Of a stretch of DNA of 64,000 nt, positions 32,780-43,556 are shown piece after piece. The stretch lies in NCBI GenBank assembly GCA_043228905.1, contig JBHGNT010000015.1:18910001-18974000 (forward strand), given 5' to 3'. Under the pieces are notes generated by a model. The model searched no databases. It saw nothing but the letters and a program-made list of their open reading frames with translations, and was not told where the DNA came from. Positions within the stretch are counted from its first letter, which is position 1; the number at the start of each line of letters is the position of its first letter. Both the position numbers and the translations under genes were made by a program. The DNA comes from Azolla caroliniana (Eukaryota > Polypodiophyta).

Positions 32780-34395
32780 ATGAGGAAGGGTTTATGGTCT
32801 CCAGACGAGGACGAAAGATTGACAAGATGCATATCTAAGTATATGAATGGCACATGGAGTGACATAGCCAAGAAAGCTGGTATAGATCACATTGGTCCAT
32901 CAATTACATTGGTTCATTAAGTGTGTAAATTAAGTAGATTATGAATAATGTTCATTGAGCATGCCAGTATTACTGCTCCTTGAATGTGTGCATTAAGTAG
33001 ACCATGATTAATGTTTATTAAGTGGACTATGGTTAGTGTTCCATTAAGTGCATCGCATGATGATTAGTTTCCAATTTTATTATATGTTCATTAAGTTGCT
33101 TTGAATTACTAGACTATGATTAATTGCTAATTTTGTATGAACTACTAGACCATGTTTAATTGCTATAGGAATTTTTCGTTAAATCAAACTTGACACTTGG
33201 GGTTTAAATCCCTACATGGGTGTGCTCAACTCAATTCGACTAGTGGATTGTGATTAGGCTTTTTAAATTCTCATGCATACTAAGCTTCAATATGAAATCA
33301 ACTTTTGCTATTATCAAAATGAAGAGTAGCTACAATATCCCATAAGAAATTTTACTAGGCATTTCCTCATTTATACATGATTCATAAATCCAAGTTTGAC
33401 TTGATAATGTTAACGTACTAGGGATTGATCGTTGTGGGAAGAGTTGTCGAAGGCGATGGATGAACCATTTGAGGCCGGATTTGAAGAGGGGACGATTCTC
33501 ACCCATGGAGCTACAGAAGGTGGTGGAATTGCACAAAGTCCTTGGCAACAAGTAATTATATATACTTGGCTGTGAAGTTGGCCCAACCACCACCTATAAT
33601 CATCAATATTGACAATATATTAAGTGTGAAGATTAGTTTGCTAATTTTCAATCTAATGGAGGACACTCTCTCATGTAAGAGCTTTAATCAATGTTAATCT
33701 TATCTAGAATGTGTACACTCATTAATTAAATGTTCCTACGAGGTACTAGATGGTCCGAGATAGCGATGCACCTTGTAGGACGAACCGACAACGATGTGAA
33801 GAATGTGTGGAGCACCCAAATCAAGAGACATTTAAACACATATTACAAGGTGAGTGAACGAGGAGCGAAATCGGATGCGATTGAAGGAGCAGTTATGGCA
33901 TCTACCATCCCAGAAAGTTCCTTGTGCACACACAACAATGTGATCACCAATAAGGTTGACGAGACCACCAACATTAGTGGTGTAGGCAATTTTGCTCCAA
34001 TGCTATCGACTAATAAACAAACCATGTCTCCTAGAAAAAGCCCCTTAATGGGAGATTACATGTTGCAAGATGCGGTTCTTATGTTGCCACCGTTAATGCC
34101 AAGCCTTAGTTCAAGTGTGAATGAAGTTGATTCATGCACAACCTCTACCGAACCTATGATGAGCTATGATCAATCTAGTTCAGATAAATCAATGATCGAT
34201 ATCGATTGGATATTCATGAATAGCTATGATAGCTATTCACAATCTGAATCCTTAGTGGACCGTCATAGTTTGGTTCCAGATTTATCGCCCCAATATACTA
34301 ATGCATGGTACACATGTGAAACCCTCGACTTGGCCTCCACAGGCCATTTTGTGCCTGAATGTTGGACATTTGATTCTTTGGTTGTGGATCTTTAG
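32780..34395 (+). CDS. R2R3-MYB transcription factor, 3 exons, 291 aa
   Basis: Exons 32780-32879, 33422-33551 and 33750-34395, with GT-AG introns at the two classic R2R3-MYB positions (inside the Gly codon after KKA and inside the Lys codon before W). R2 reads [14 protein letters not shown]...[29 protein letters not shown] and keeps all three tryptophans. R3 reads [20 protein letters not shown]...[20 protein letters not shown]...[10 protein letters not shown], with Phe at its first position as usual. R3 is unusual in having MELQ where EEDL is the rule. The 180-residue tail has no named motif I know; it holds an acidic IDIDWIF segment and ends [10 protein letters not shown], possibly an activation region. 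WSDIAKKAG recalls the secondary-wall MYB46/83 group, but the subgroup is uncertain. DNA binding as a nuclear regulator is expected from the family. Confidence 0.9.
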
Positions 34396-34661
34396 TACAT
34401 AGTGATAACAACAATTCATTTTTTCTAAGTTAAATGTTGAAACAAAGAGTACACCAATATCCCCCTTGGATAATGTAGATAAATAACAAATGGCATGCAT
34501 GTAAGTTTCACAAAATGGTGTTGAATCTTGTTTTTGTTGTCTTTAACTATGAGATCATCTTGTCCCTTTAGATGAAGAAATAGTTTATGTAAATAATTAA
34601 GAGTTTGTTTGTAACTTTAAAAAGCACTCGATGACCCTTGAACCTTAAGTAGCGTGATTAT

Positions 34662-35490
34662 TGAAAGAGTTTCACTCCGATTCGAAATCAGAGATTGAAC
34701 TTAGACGCAAACAGAAATAAGAAAGAACACACAATTTACGTGGAAAACCCTGATTTGGGGAAAAACCACGGAACAGAGATTTCACTATGAGAAATGACAG
34801 AATACAACCACAGAACAATGAAACCTGATTTGGTATGAGCATATACTGAAACCACGATTTCAGTCAACCTCTTCAAACTCTAGCACGCATGTGACTATTC
34901 CTTTCGAAGCTTCCGAAGCTTCTCTGTCTTTTTCTCTTTTGCTTCACACTTCTTTTCTTCTTACTTAGCTTCTGAGTACGTATACTCTTGCACAGCCACT
35001 ACTGTGCAGAAAACCAGTCGTTCTCAGATTCACCACGCACAACACAACCCGTTTTTCTCTCAGATATATATATATATATATATATATCTCACACCCTCAC
35101 ATACGTTATGTAGATTTTCCCCCCTTTTCTCACTATTTCACTCTTAGTGAGTTATCCCACATACAGGCGCACTACCAGGCCTGTCAGCATATATATACTA
35201 GGTCATTTTCTTCTTTGTATGTAGAAGACATATGTATATGTATATGTGTGTCAATTTGATTGAGTACGAATTTGACTCTCTCACCGAATTCGATCAGCTA
35301 ACCCCCGATTCGGTTCTTTGCAACTGACTATTCTTTTGCTTTCCGAATTTCGACCAAATTCGGTAAATCGGTTTTACGGCCGATTTCAATAATTCGACTC
35401 TTTTCGGCTTTTCGGCCGATTTCGACCAGTCGACACTCAAGTCGACTTTTCGGCCGACTCCCCCGCAAGGAGGGACGCCTTTACACAACA
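34662..35490 (-). repeat. 3' LTR of the young copia element (829 bp)
   Basis: On the plus strand it begins TGAAAGAGTTTCACTCC and ends CTTTACACAACA; in element direction it runs TGTTGTG...CTTTCA. It contains a (TA)n run at about 35,064-35,087. The gag-pol stop codon lies inside it. Confidence 0.95.
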
Positions 35491-38400
35491 AACTCCCCCT
35501 TCACTCCTGTAGGGGGAGAACCAACCAAGCCAATCTTATTCCGGCATGCAACAAGTTTTTCCATAGGCAAAATTTTTGTGAGCATGTCTGAGCCATTTTC
35601 TTCAGTGGGGATCTTAGATAGAACAAACTCATTTTCTTCCACTCTTTCTCTTAACCAATGGTACCTTCTTTGAATGTGCTTTGTACGAGAGTGGTAGGTA
35701 GCATTTTTAGCTAGATGGATAGCACTTTGGTTGTCACAATGAAGTAAGTACTTGTCTTGCTTCAATCCTAGTTCATTCAAGAACTCTCTCATCCAAATAA
35801 GTTCTTTTCCGGCTTCCATTGCAGCCATATACTCAGCCTCGGTGGTAGACAAAGCCACAACCTTTTGCAATCTTGATTGCCATGACACAGCTCCCCCTGA
35901 ATACATCATCACATACCCTGATGTGGATCGGCTAGAATCTACATCACCCGACATGTCAGAATCTGTAAAACCTTCTAGTACAGGTTTCCCGGAGCCATAT
36001 CTAAGACATACATTCGAAGTTCCCTTGAGGTATCTAAGAATCCATTTCACAGCTTCCCAATGCTCCCTTCCAGGATTTCCCATGTATCTACTAATTGTCC
36101 CGACAGCGAATGCAATGTCCGGCCTTGTGCAAACCATAGCATACATAAGGCTACCAACCGCAGAGGCATACGGCACTCTTCTCATCTCTGCCTTATCTTT
36201 CTCAGATTTCGGACATTGTCCTGAATTTAACTTACAGTCCATTGGCAATGGAGATCCGACTGATTTTGCATCGCACATATTAAACCTTTGCAAAACTTTT
36301 GTCACGTATTTCTCTTGTGACAGCCATAGCAAGTTTTCAGTCCTGTCCCGGACTATATGCATTCCCAAAATCTGTTTTGCCGGTCCTAAGTCTTTCATGG
36401 CAAATGATTTGCTCAATGATTTCTTCAAGCTTGCAATCTTTTTGACATCCTGCCCAACAACCAACATATCATCCACATACAACAACAGAATAAGAAAGTC
36501 ACCCTCATTATACCTTTTCACAAATACACAATGATCGGCTTGTGTTTTGTGGAATCCATGTTCCAACATGAAGGACTCAAATTTCTTATACCATTGTCGT
36601 GGAGCTTGCTTTAAACCATACAAGCTTTTCTTCAACCTACACACGAGATTTTCTTTCCCTTTTACCTCAAAGCCCTCCGGTTGTTGCATATAGATTTCCT
36701 CTTCTAGCTCACCATGCAAGAAGGCTGTTTTAACATCTAGTTGTTCGATTTCAAGATTCATACTAGCTGCCATACTCAAGACAGTCCGAATAGAGGTCAT
36801 TTTTACAACTGGGGCAAAAATCTCATCGAAGTCAACACCCTTTTTCTGTTGGAAACCCTTTACGACGATACGGGCCTTATACCTGGGTGTACTACCATCT
36901 TCACCAGTCTTTAATTTGTAGACCCATTTGTTTCTAAGTGCCTTCTTACCATCAGGCAACTCCATCAACTCATAAGTTAGGTTCTCATGCAAGGAATCCA
37001 TTTCTTCTTGCATGGCATTATACCATTTCTCCTTGTGTGCATCAGTCATGGCCTCTTCATAGCATTCTGGTTCCCCTTCATCAGTCAAGAGAACATATTG
37101 ACTGGCTGGATATCTAGAAGAGACCTTCCTTTGTCTTCGTGGATATCTTCTCCCTTCAATAATTGGCTGATGGCCGTTTTCTTCCAGCAACTCATCTTCC
37201 GACTCAGACTCGTGTGTATCAGTCAGATGTTGGGTGTCGACCGACTCAGATTGTTGTTGGGTATCGACCGACTCAAATTCAATTTCATTAGCCGATTGTT
37301 GTGTGTGAGTCGGATCGACTAGTATTGACTCCATAGCAGTGATCGATTTGGGAGACGACTCTGGTCTTTGTTGCTCCCAGTCCTCGATTGTCTTGTCTTC
37401 CATGAATATGACATCTCGACTTCTTATCACTTTCTTGTCAAGGAGATCCCACATTCTGTACCCGAACTCGTCTTCCGAGTACCCCAAGAATATACAAGGT
37501 TTGGACTTGCTGTCCAGTTTTGACCTCTGATCTTTAGCAACATGTACATAGGCCAAACATCCAAACACCTTTAAGTGCTGATAAGACACATTTCTCCTTG
37601 TCCACACTCTTTGTGGTACATTCCCCTTCAAAGGCACTGATGGAGACCTGTTTATGAGATAAACAGCAGTCAACATTGCTTCAGCCCAATATGATTTTGG
37701 CAATTTTGCATGTGCCAACATGCTTCTTACCCTTTCCATTATGGTCCGATTCATTCTTTCTGCTAGACCATTTAGCTCAGGTGTCTTCGGCACCGTATAC
37801 TCAAGTTTGATGCCTTGAGTCTTGCAATACATTTCAAATTGGCCTCTATATTCGCCACCGTTATCTGTCCGGACAGCCTTCAGCTTTTGTCCGGATTCTC
37901 TTTCTGCCCTGGCATGAAACTCTTTAAAGACCGACAACACTTGGTCTTTAGACACCAGCACATAAGCCCACACTTTCCTACTGAAGTCATCAATAAATGT
38001 GACAAAGTATTGTCCTCCACGATGAGATGGGGCATCAACATAACATACATCGGTGTGCACCAACTCTAAGGCATGCTCTCTCCTCATTGGAGGCCTAGAG
38101 TGAAACGCTGTTCTATTTTGCTTTCCAGCGAGGCAATCCACACACCTTTCCAAATGCACTCCTTTCACCTCTGGTAGGAAATCCTTTTCCGCAAGGATAT
38201 GCATTCCCCTTTCACTCATATGTCCGAGCCTTTTATGCCACAACTCACCATCTGAGCCAGCCACTACATTTGCTTCCTCTCGACACAACTTCCCATGCAT
38301 TACATACAGTGTGTTCTGTTTTTGGGCTCGAGCCACGATCAGGCTCCCTTTACAGAACTTCCATGAACCATTTTGGAAGCCACCGCTGTACCCTTCATCG

Positions 38401-39518
38401 TCTAGCCGTCCAGCCGATATCAAGTTCAACCTGACATCCGGAACATGACGTACATCCTTCAACATTAACCTGCAGCCTGTAGATGTTAGCAAGCACACAG
38501 TTCCTATGCCCACAATCTTGCATTCCCCGTCATTTCCCATCTTTACATGACCATAGTCACCCGTTGTGTAGGATGAGAAACATTCTCTTTTGGGAGTTAG
38601 GTGAAATGATGCACCGGAATCCACTACCCATGAGCTCTCAGCACTTGCAAGATTCACACTAGCTTGTTCACATATGAACAACATCTCTTCCTCACTAGTT
38701 GCGATGGCTGAGGTATTTTTATCATCGGAGATTTTTCTAGGTTCGGTCTCATCAGCCATGCCTTTGTCCTTCCTAAGATGTCGACAATTCTTTTGGAAGT
38801 GACCAGGCTTCCCACAATAAAAACATGTAGGTCTTCCTCTAGATTTCGACCTAAACCTATCCCCATTTTCTAGACTTCTATGTTCTCTTCTACCTCTACT
38901 AAATTCTTGGGTCACATTAGCCTCCGATTGAGATAAAGTACTTTTATCCTTTCTTCTTGTCTCTTCATTTAGAATACTCGTTTTTACTACTTGTAAGGAT
39001 AAGTTGTCTTCTTTACATGAAGTGCTGAGTGTTACTATTAGGTTTTCCCAACTATCGGGTAGAGTACATAATAATAGTGTGGCCTGCATACAATCATCTA
39101 GTGGGAACTTTGATGATGCTAACTGATTCACTAGTCCCATAAACACACTAATGTGCTCTACTATACTCTCCCCATCTACATACTTCAGTCTCACTATCTT
39201 CCTCATCAAGAAGGTCTTATTTAAGGCATTTTTCCTTTCATAGAGGGCGGAAAGCTTATGCCATAGCTCGAAAGCATTTGTGTCACTCGCTACATGTTGT
39301 AGGACACTAATGTCTACACATTGTCTTATGGTCGCCACTGCCTTCCTATTTAGGATTCTCCACTCCGAATCTATTACCCCCTTTGGTATATCCTTGTTTT
39401 CTATGGGCTCATACAAGTCTTTTACTATTAGGAGATCTTCCATTTTGATCTTCCAATCTGAATAGTTCTGTGAGTTCAAGACAATCATCCCAGGAAAACC
39501 ACTCACGCTCCCTTCCAT
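35481..39518 (-). CDS. copia gag-pol polyprotein, intact, 1345 aa
   Basis: A single open frame from the ATG after the primer site. In order: gag (UBN2-type, residues 1-230); CCHC knuckle CFYCGKPGHFQKNC (232-245); protease VVDSGASFHLT (Asp300); pre-integrase GELWHKRLGHMS with the zinc-binding CVDCLAGKQ; integrase core with LVHTDVC, VRTDNGGEY and LNGLAERMNR supplying the D-D-E residues. Reverse transcriptase follows, with KARIVVKGF, QLDVKTAFLHG and the catalytic LLYVDDMLVVG, then RNase H with FTDSDMSGD, STTEAEYMA and LHCDNQSAIHLAKN. No stops, frameshifts or changed catalytic residues were seen. The frame ends EFVV with the TAA inside the 3' LTR. Gag-pol makes the virus-like particle, processes itself, copies the RNA and integrates the DNA. 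It is likely still competent. Confidence 0.96.
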   Translation of the reverse strand: MEGSVSGFPGMIVLNSQNYSDWKIKMEDLLIVKDLYEPIENKDIPKGVIDSEWRILNRKAVATIRQCVDISVLQHVASDTNAFELWHKLSALYERKNALNKTFLMRKIVRLKYVDGESIVEHISVFMGLVNQLASSKFPLDDCMQATLLLCTLPDSWENLIVTLSTSCKEDNLSLQVVKTSILNEETRRKDKSTLSQSEANVTQEFSRGRREHRSLENGDRFRSKSRGRPTCFYCGKPGHFQKNCRHLRKDKGMADETEPRKISDDKNTSAIATSEEEMLFICEQASVNLASAESSWVVDSGASFHLTPKRECFSSYTTGDYGHVKMGNDGECKIVGIGTVCLLTSTGCRLMLKDVRHVPDVRLNLISAGRLDDEGYSGGFQNGSWKFCKGSLIVARAQKQNTLYVMHGKLCREEANVVAGSDGELWHKRLGHMSERGMHILAEKDFLPEVKGVHLERCVDCLAGKQNRTAFHSRPPMRREHALELVHTDVCYVDAPSHRGGQYFVTFIDDFSRKVWAYVLVSKDQVLSVFKEFHARAERESGQKLKAVRTDNGGEYRGQFEMYCKTQGIKLEYTVPKTPELNGLAERMNRTIMERVRSMLAHAKLPKSYWAEAMLTAVYLINRSPSVPLKGNVPQRVWTRRNVSYQHLKVFGCLAYVHVAKDQRSKLDSKSKPCIFLGYSEDEFGYRMWDLLDKKVIRSRDVIFMEDKTIEDWEQQRPESSPKSITAMESILVDPTHTQQSANEIEFESVDTQQQSESVDTQHLTDTHESESEDELLEENGHQPIIEGRRYPRRQRKVSSRYPASQYVLLTDEGEPECYEEAMTDAHKEKWYNAMQEEMDSLHENLTYELMELPDGKKALRNKWVYKLKTGEDGSTPRYKARIVVKGFQQKKGVDFDEIFAPVVKMTSIRTVLSMAASMNLEIEQLDVKTAFLHGELEEEIYMQQPEGFEVKGKENLVCRLKKSLYGLKQAPRQWYKKFESFMLEHGFHKTQADHCVFVKRYNEGDFLILLLYVDDMLVVGQDVKKIASLKKSLSKSFAMKDLGPAKQILGMHIVRDRTENLLWLSQEKYVTKVLQRFNMCDAKSVGSPLPMDCKLNSGQCPKSEKDKAEMRRVPYASAVGSLMYAMVCTRPDIAFAVGTISRYMGNPGREHWEAVKWILRYLKGTSNVCLRYGSGKPVLEGFTDSDMSGDVDSSRSTSGYVMMYSGGAVSWQSRLQKVVALSTTEAEYMAAMEAGKELIWMREFLNELGLKQDKYLLHCDNQSAIHLAKNATYHSRTKHIQRRYHWLRERVEENEFVLSKIPTEENGSDMLTKILPMEKLVACRNKIGLVGSPPTGVKGEFVV
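35491..35502 (-). other. polypurine tract
   Basis: Minus strand GAAGGGGGAGTT directly abutting the 3' LTR, the expected plus-strand primer. It overlaps the end of the coding frame. Confidence 0.8.
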
Positions 39519-39528
39519 CTAGAACCTT

Positions 39529-39540
39529 GCTCTGATACCA
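39529..39540 (-). other. primer binding site, initiator tRNA-Met type
   Basis: Minus strand TGGTATCAGAGC, separated from the LTR by 3 nt, as in the left-edge copia element. Confidence 0.92.
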
Positions 39541-39543
39541 GTT

Positions 39544-40370
39544 TGAAAGAGTTTCACTCCGATTCGAAATCAGAGATTGAACTTAGACGCAAACAGAAAT
39601 AAGAAAGAACACACAATTTACGTGGAAAACCCTGATTTGGGGAAAAACCACGGAACAGAGATTTCACTATGAGAAATGACAGAATACAACCACAGAACAA
39701 TGAAACCTGATTTGGTATGAGCATATACTGAAACCACGATTTCAGTCAACCTCTTCAAACTCTAGCACGCATGTGACTATTCCTTTCGAAGCTTCCGAAG
39801 CTTCTCTGTCTTTTTCTCTTTTGCTTCACACTTCTTTTCTTCTTACTTAGCTTCTGAGTACGTATACTCTTGCACAGCCACTACTGTGCAGAAAACCAGT
39901 CGTTCTCAGATTCACCACGCACAACACAACCCGTTTTTCTCTCAGATATATATATATATATATATATCTCACACCCTCACATACGTTATGTAGATTTTCC
40001 CCCCTTTTCTCACTATTTCACTCTTAGTGAGTTATCCCACATACAGGCGCACTACCAGGCCTGTCAGCATATATATACTAGGTCATTTTCTTCTTTGTAT
40101 GTAGAAGACATATGTATATGTATATGTGTGTCAATTCGATTGAGTACGAATTTGACTCTCTCACCGAATTCGATCAGCTAACCCCCGATTCGGTTCTTCG
40201 CAATTGACTATTCTTTTGCTTTCCGAATTTCGACCAAATTCGGTAAATCGGTTTTACGGCCGATTTCAATAATTCGACTCTTTTCGGCTTTTCGGCCGAT
40301 TTCGACCAGTCGACACTCAAGTCGACTTTTCGGCCGACTCCCCCGCAAGGAGGGACGCCTTTACACAACA
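39544..40370 (-). repeat. 5' LTR of the young copia element (827 bp)
   Basis: Matches the left LTR except for tcaattcgat versus tcaatttgat, two changes in ggttcttcgcaattgac, and two fewer bases in the TA run. Confidence 0.95.
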
Positions 40371-40375
40371 ATTAT

Positions 40376-41255
40376 TGATCTTGAAATATAGTCGTCGACC
40401 TTTTTCCATAAAGTCTATATGTGATACATGACACCAAAATCATTTTATTATATCAAAACTCAGCTGATATGTCAACACTATTTGCATTGTGAGGGTGTCT
40501 TATTACAATTGAAACCACGTCGGAGTCTTTCAATTTTATACTTAATAGCATATATGCCCCATGTTGTGTCTCATTAATCTTTCATTGAAAATGTACCTTT
40601 ATTAATTTGTGATGATGCCGCAAAGTTTTAATTATTTATAGTAGTTTGTATCTCAATTTCTTGTATGGGAATATATAATCATTAATCAATTACACAATGT
40701 TTACCAAAATTCTTCAATATTTTGATTGTTTGGTGTGGAGATAACATAACTAAGCACAAAGAAGTTAGGAGTTGGAAGGTGGTAATTTTTCTATTCGTTA
40801 ATCAAATTTGGACAACTTTGATTAGCTAATTAATGCAAAGTTTGTGAAAATTATTTGTAGTTACGAAAAGAGGGCATTGTGGCAATTCGATAAAACTTAG
40901 GTCGTTTGTTATATGTTTAGGTACTAAGGTGTCATCGTTTAAAACTTAGACTATATAACTTCATTATAGTTTTGTCATCTTGATCATAGAAAAGCGACAT
41001 ACTAAACTACATCTCCTATAGGATCCAACTACTTGTCTTGTGTTGTTGTGGGTTCCATACCAAGTGATTTGCAGTAGATTACTTAACATTTGGCAACCTT
41101 GTTGCGAACAAAAGATTTCATCAAATTTCAAGAATTTATAACACATTTACTAAGTACTTCATTTAAACTATTCGGGTCTTTATGTACATGTAGCTACTCT
41201 CCTTGACCAAACTTTCTCCCTCTATTATTCCCACAAGATTTGTGAACAAGACTAA
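40376..41255. other. intergenic, no gene recognised
   Basis: AT-rich; nothing recognisable. Confidence 0.55.
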
Positions 41256-42133
41256 CATTTCCTTAAGTTGCAGACTAGTTTCTTTGACTTATCTTGTGTT
41301 GAGTTCATTGACATTTTGGGTGCCAAGAGTGTTTTGATGATTATGTGCTTGGGCATTCCTCTACAGAGCTTGAGGACCCAACACTATTCAATTGCTCCGA
41401 TCTCTGTAATATTGTTGTCTTCCTTAATCAAAGGTTCGATAACTTTCAAGAAAGTCATCAATTTAGAAGCTTCGTACCCTTGGGTTTGAACCTTGTGGTC
41501 CACCCATATGTATTCACCATTCACCATACTTGTAAAACACTTATCTATCATTTCCTTAAGTTGCGGACTAGTTTCTTTGACTTATCTTGTGTTGAGTTGA
41601 TCGATAGTTTGGGTGCCAAGAGTGTTTTGATGATTATATGCTTGGGCATTCCTCTACAAAGCTTGAGGACCAACCACTATTCAGTTGCTCCGATCTCTGT
41701 AATATTGTTGTCTTCCTTAATCAAAGGTTCGATAACTTTCAAGAAAGTCATCAATGTAGAAGCTTCGTACCCTTGGGTTTGAACCTTGTGGTCCACCCAT
41801 ATGTATTCACCATTCATCATACTTGTAAAACACTTTTCTATCATTTCCTTAAGTTGCGGACTAGTTTCTTTGACTTATCTTGTGTTGAGTTGATCGATAG
41901 TTTGGGTGCCAAGAGTGTTTTGATGATTATGTGCTTAGGCATTCATCTACAGAGCTTGAGGACCCAACACTATTCAGTTGCTCTGATCTCTGTAATATTG
42001 TTGTCTTCCTTAATCAAAGGTTCGATAACTTTCAAGAAAGTCATCAATGTAGAAGCTTCGTCCCTTGGGTTTGAACCTTGTGGTCCACCCATATGTATTG
42101 ACCATTCATCATACTTGTAAAACACTTTTCTAT
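41256..42133. repeat. 293-bp unit in three tandem copies
   Basis: Units start at 41,256, 41,549 and 41,842 (catttccttaagttgc...). The period is exactly 293 bp for the first two units and the third is one base shorter (gtccc for gtaccc). Only a handful of substitutions separate the units, so the triplication is recent. No known transposon ends flank it. A minus-strand frame entering from 42,242 (MKTEDEFICKCIASEYEPTF...) reads into the third unit for 90 codons; its family is unknown to me. Confidence 0.93.
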
Positions 42134-43556
42134 CAAAAGTTAGTTCAACTTTCTTTTCTTCCCCTTTTGCCAAGTTCATGATGAATGTAGGTTCATATTC
42201 AGAAGCAATACACTTGCAAATGAACTCATCTTCAGTTTTCATTTATCTTACTCCAACCATCTTTCCTTGGGTACTAACCTTTATCCACTTGATAAATGAC
42301 ACCTTAAGTTTCTCATCTTCTATCCTTTACTTTGGTGTGCCTAATGATTGTCAAGGTTTAAGTCATGGTTTAAATGGGTTTCTAATATGATTACACAAAA
42401 TTGTCCAGAATGGATTGATGTGTTGAATGAATGTCAACACCAAATTGATTATGCACATCACATCCTCTATGCTTTCATATCCATCATGTTGGGATGGATA
42501 AGGACAATCAACCTTTTTGGATCCTTAGTTTTTATTAGCATGCATTACATTTATAGATGATTTGTGAGAATTGTTTAAGCAAATGTCTTCACCATTGGGA
42601 ATTTGCTAACACATAACTATCATAAATGAAATTAATAATTTTTAATGTTATATCCTATGGCTCAAATCGGTTTCAACTTTCTACCCACATGTTGTGAAAA
42701 AGCCACAAAGATTTGTTTTGTGAAAGAATCGAACTGAACATGTACCAATAGTGCCATTGGCAAAGACTTACGCATGTCTATTGATTTCTCGCAAAATTCA
42801 AAACAATGATGAAGTGGTTAGAAGACTACATCTAGTAGAGTTGTCATATCAAATACTTTGTGCAAAAACTAATAATAATATATCAAATACATTCTATCCC
42901 TCTGGCGTCACATTTCCGTATGTTGAGTAGATAAGATGTAAATCCATGTTTATCTTGATGCAACCAAGTCCATGGATCAAACTTAAGAACTTCCAAAGCT
43001 AATTGTTTCCAAGCATTTGGCTCAAGGGCATTTACAATCAAGTGTTGAAAGTACAAGTTGATCCATCAATATACATATTGAAGTCACCCATGAGCAATGT
43101 TGAATGGCCCATTCATAACCATTGGTGAAGGGAAGACATAACTCAATAATTAATACATTGAGTAGCATTGTGACAAGCATAAATGCTTGCAAAAAATAAA
43201 GCCTCATCTAAATAAGCGATTTCTACAACAAAAAATCAACCATAGGGATCATTGTGCACAATAGTGGACAAAAGTTGTCATGCACTATCATTACCACACG
43301 TGAATAATGATGAGAAAGTTGTGTTGCATAAAATAAAGAATAACCATGCAAGTGGATTATGGAGTCATGGCACATATGTTTAATGACACACAGTGTATTC
43401 CATTCTCTACTTAAGATAGTTCCCTTGGTATATATATCTTATTTGGGGGCCATGACACACAACTCTTAAATTCCATGACCGCTTCCATGCAATTAGCGTA
43501 ATTTAAGTGTTTGTTCTTGTAGAGGCAACTAATTGTATAAAATTATTGAATGTGTT
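42134..43556. other. intergenic, no gene recognised
   Basis: AT-rich sequence with no supported features; only short frames. Confidence 0.55.

Larger units (their letters stand above)
34662..40370 (-). mobile_element. complete, young Ty1/copia retrotransposon
   Basis: A full-length minus-strand element of 5709 bp: 5' LTR 39,544-40,370, primer site, one gag-pol frame 39,518-35,481, purine tract and 3' LTR 34,662-35,490. It is flanked by the exact 5-bp duplication attat (34,657-34,661 and 40,371-40,375). By eye the LTRs differ by three C/T changes and one TA-repeat unit in about 827 bp. All parts needed for transposition look present. It landed about 270 bp downstream of the MYB stop codon, antisense to that gene. 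Confidence 0.96.

Noticed and set aside
34900-34925. Heat-shock-like gaagcttccgaagcttc in the copia LTR
   Set aside because: The GAA and TTC units are separated by one base in the middle instead of two, so it does not fit the heat-shock-factor rule.
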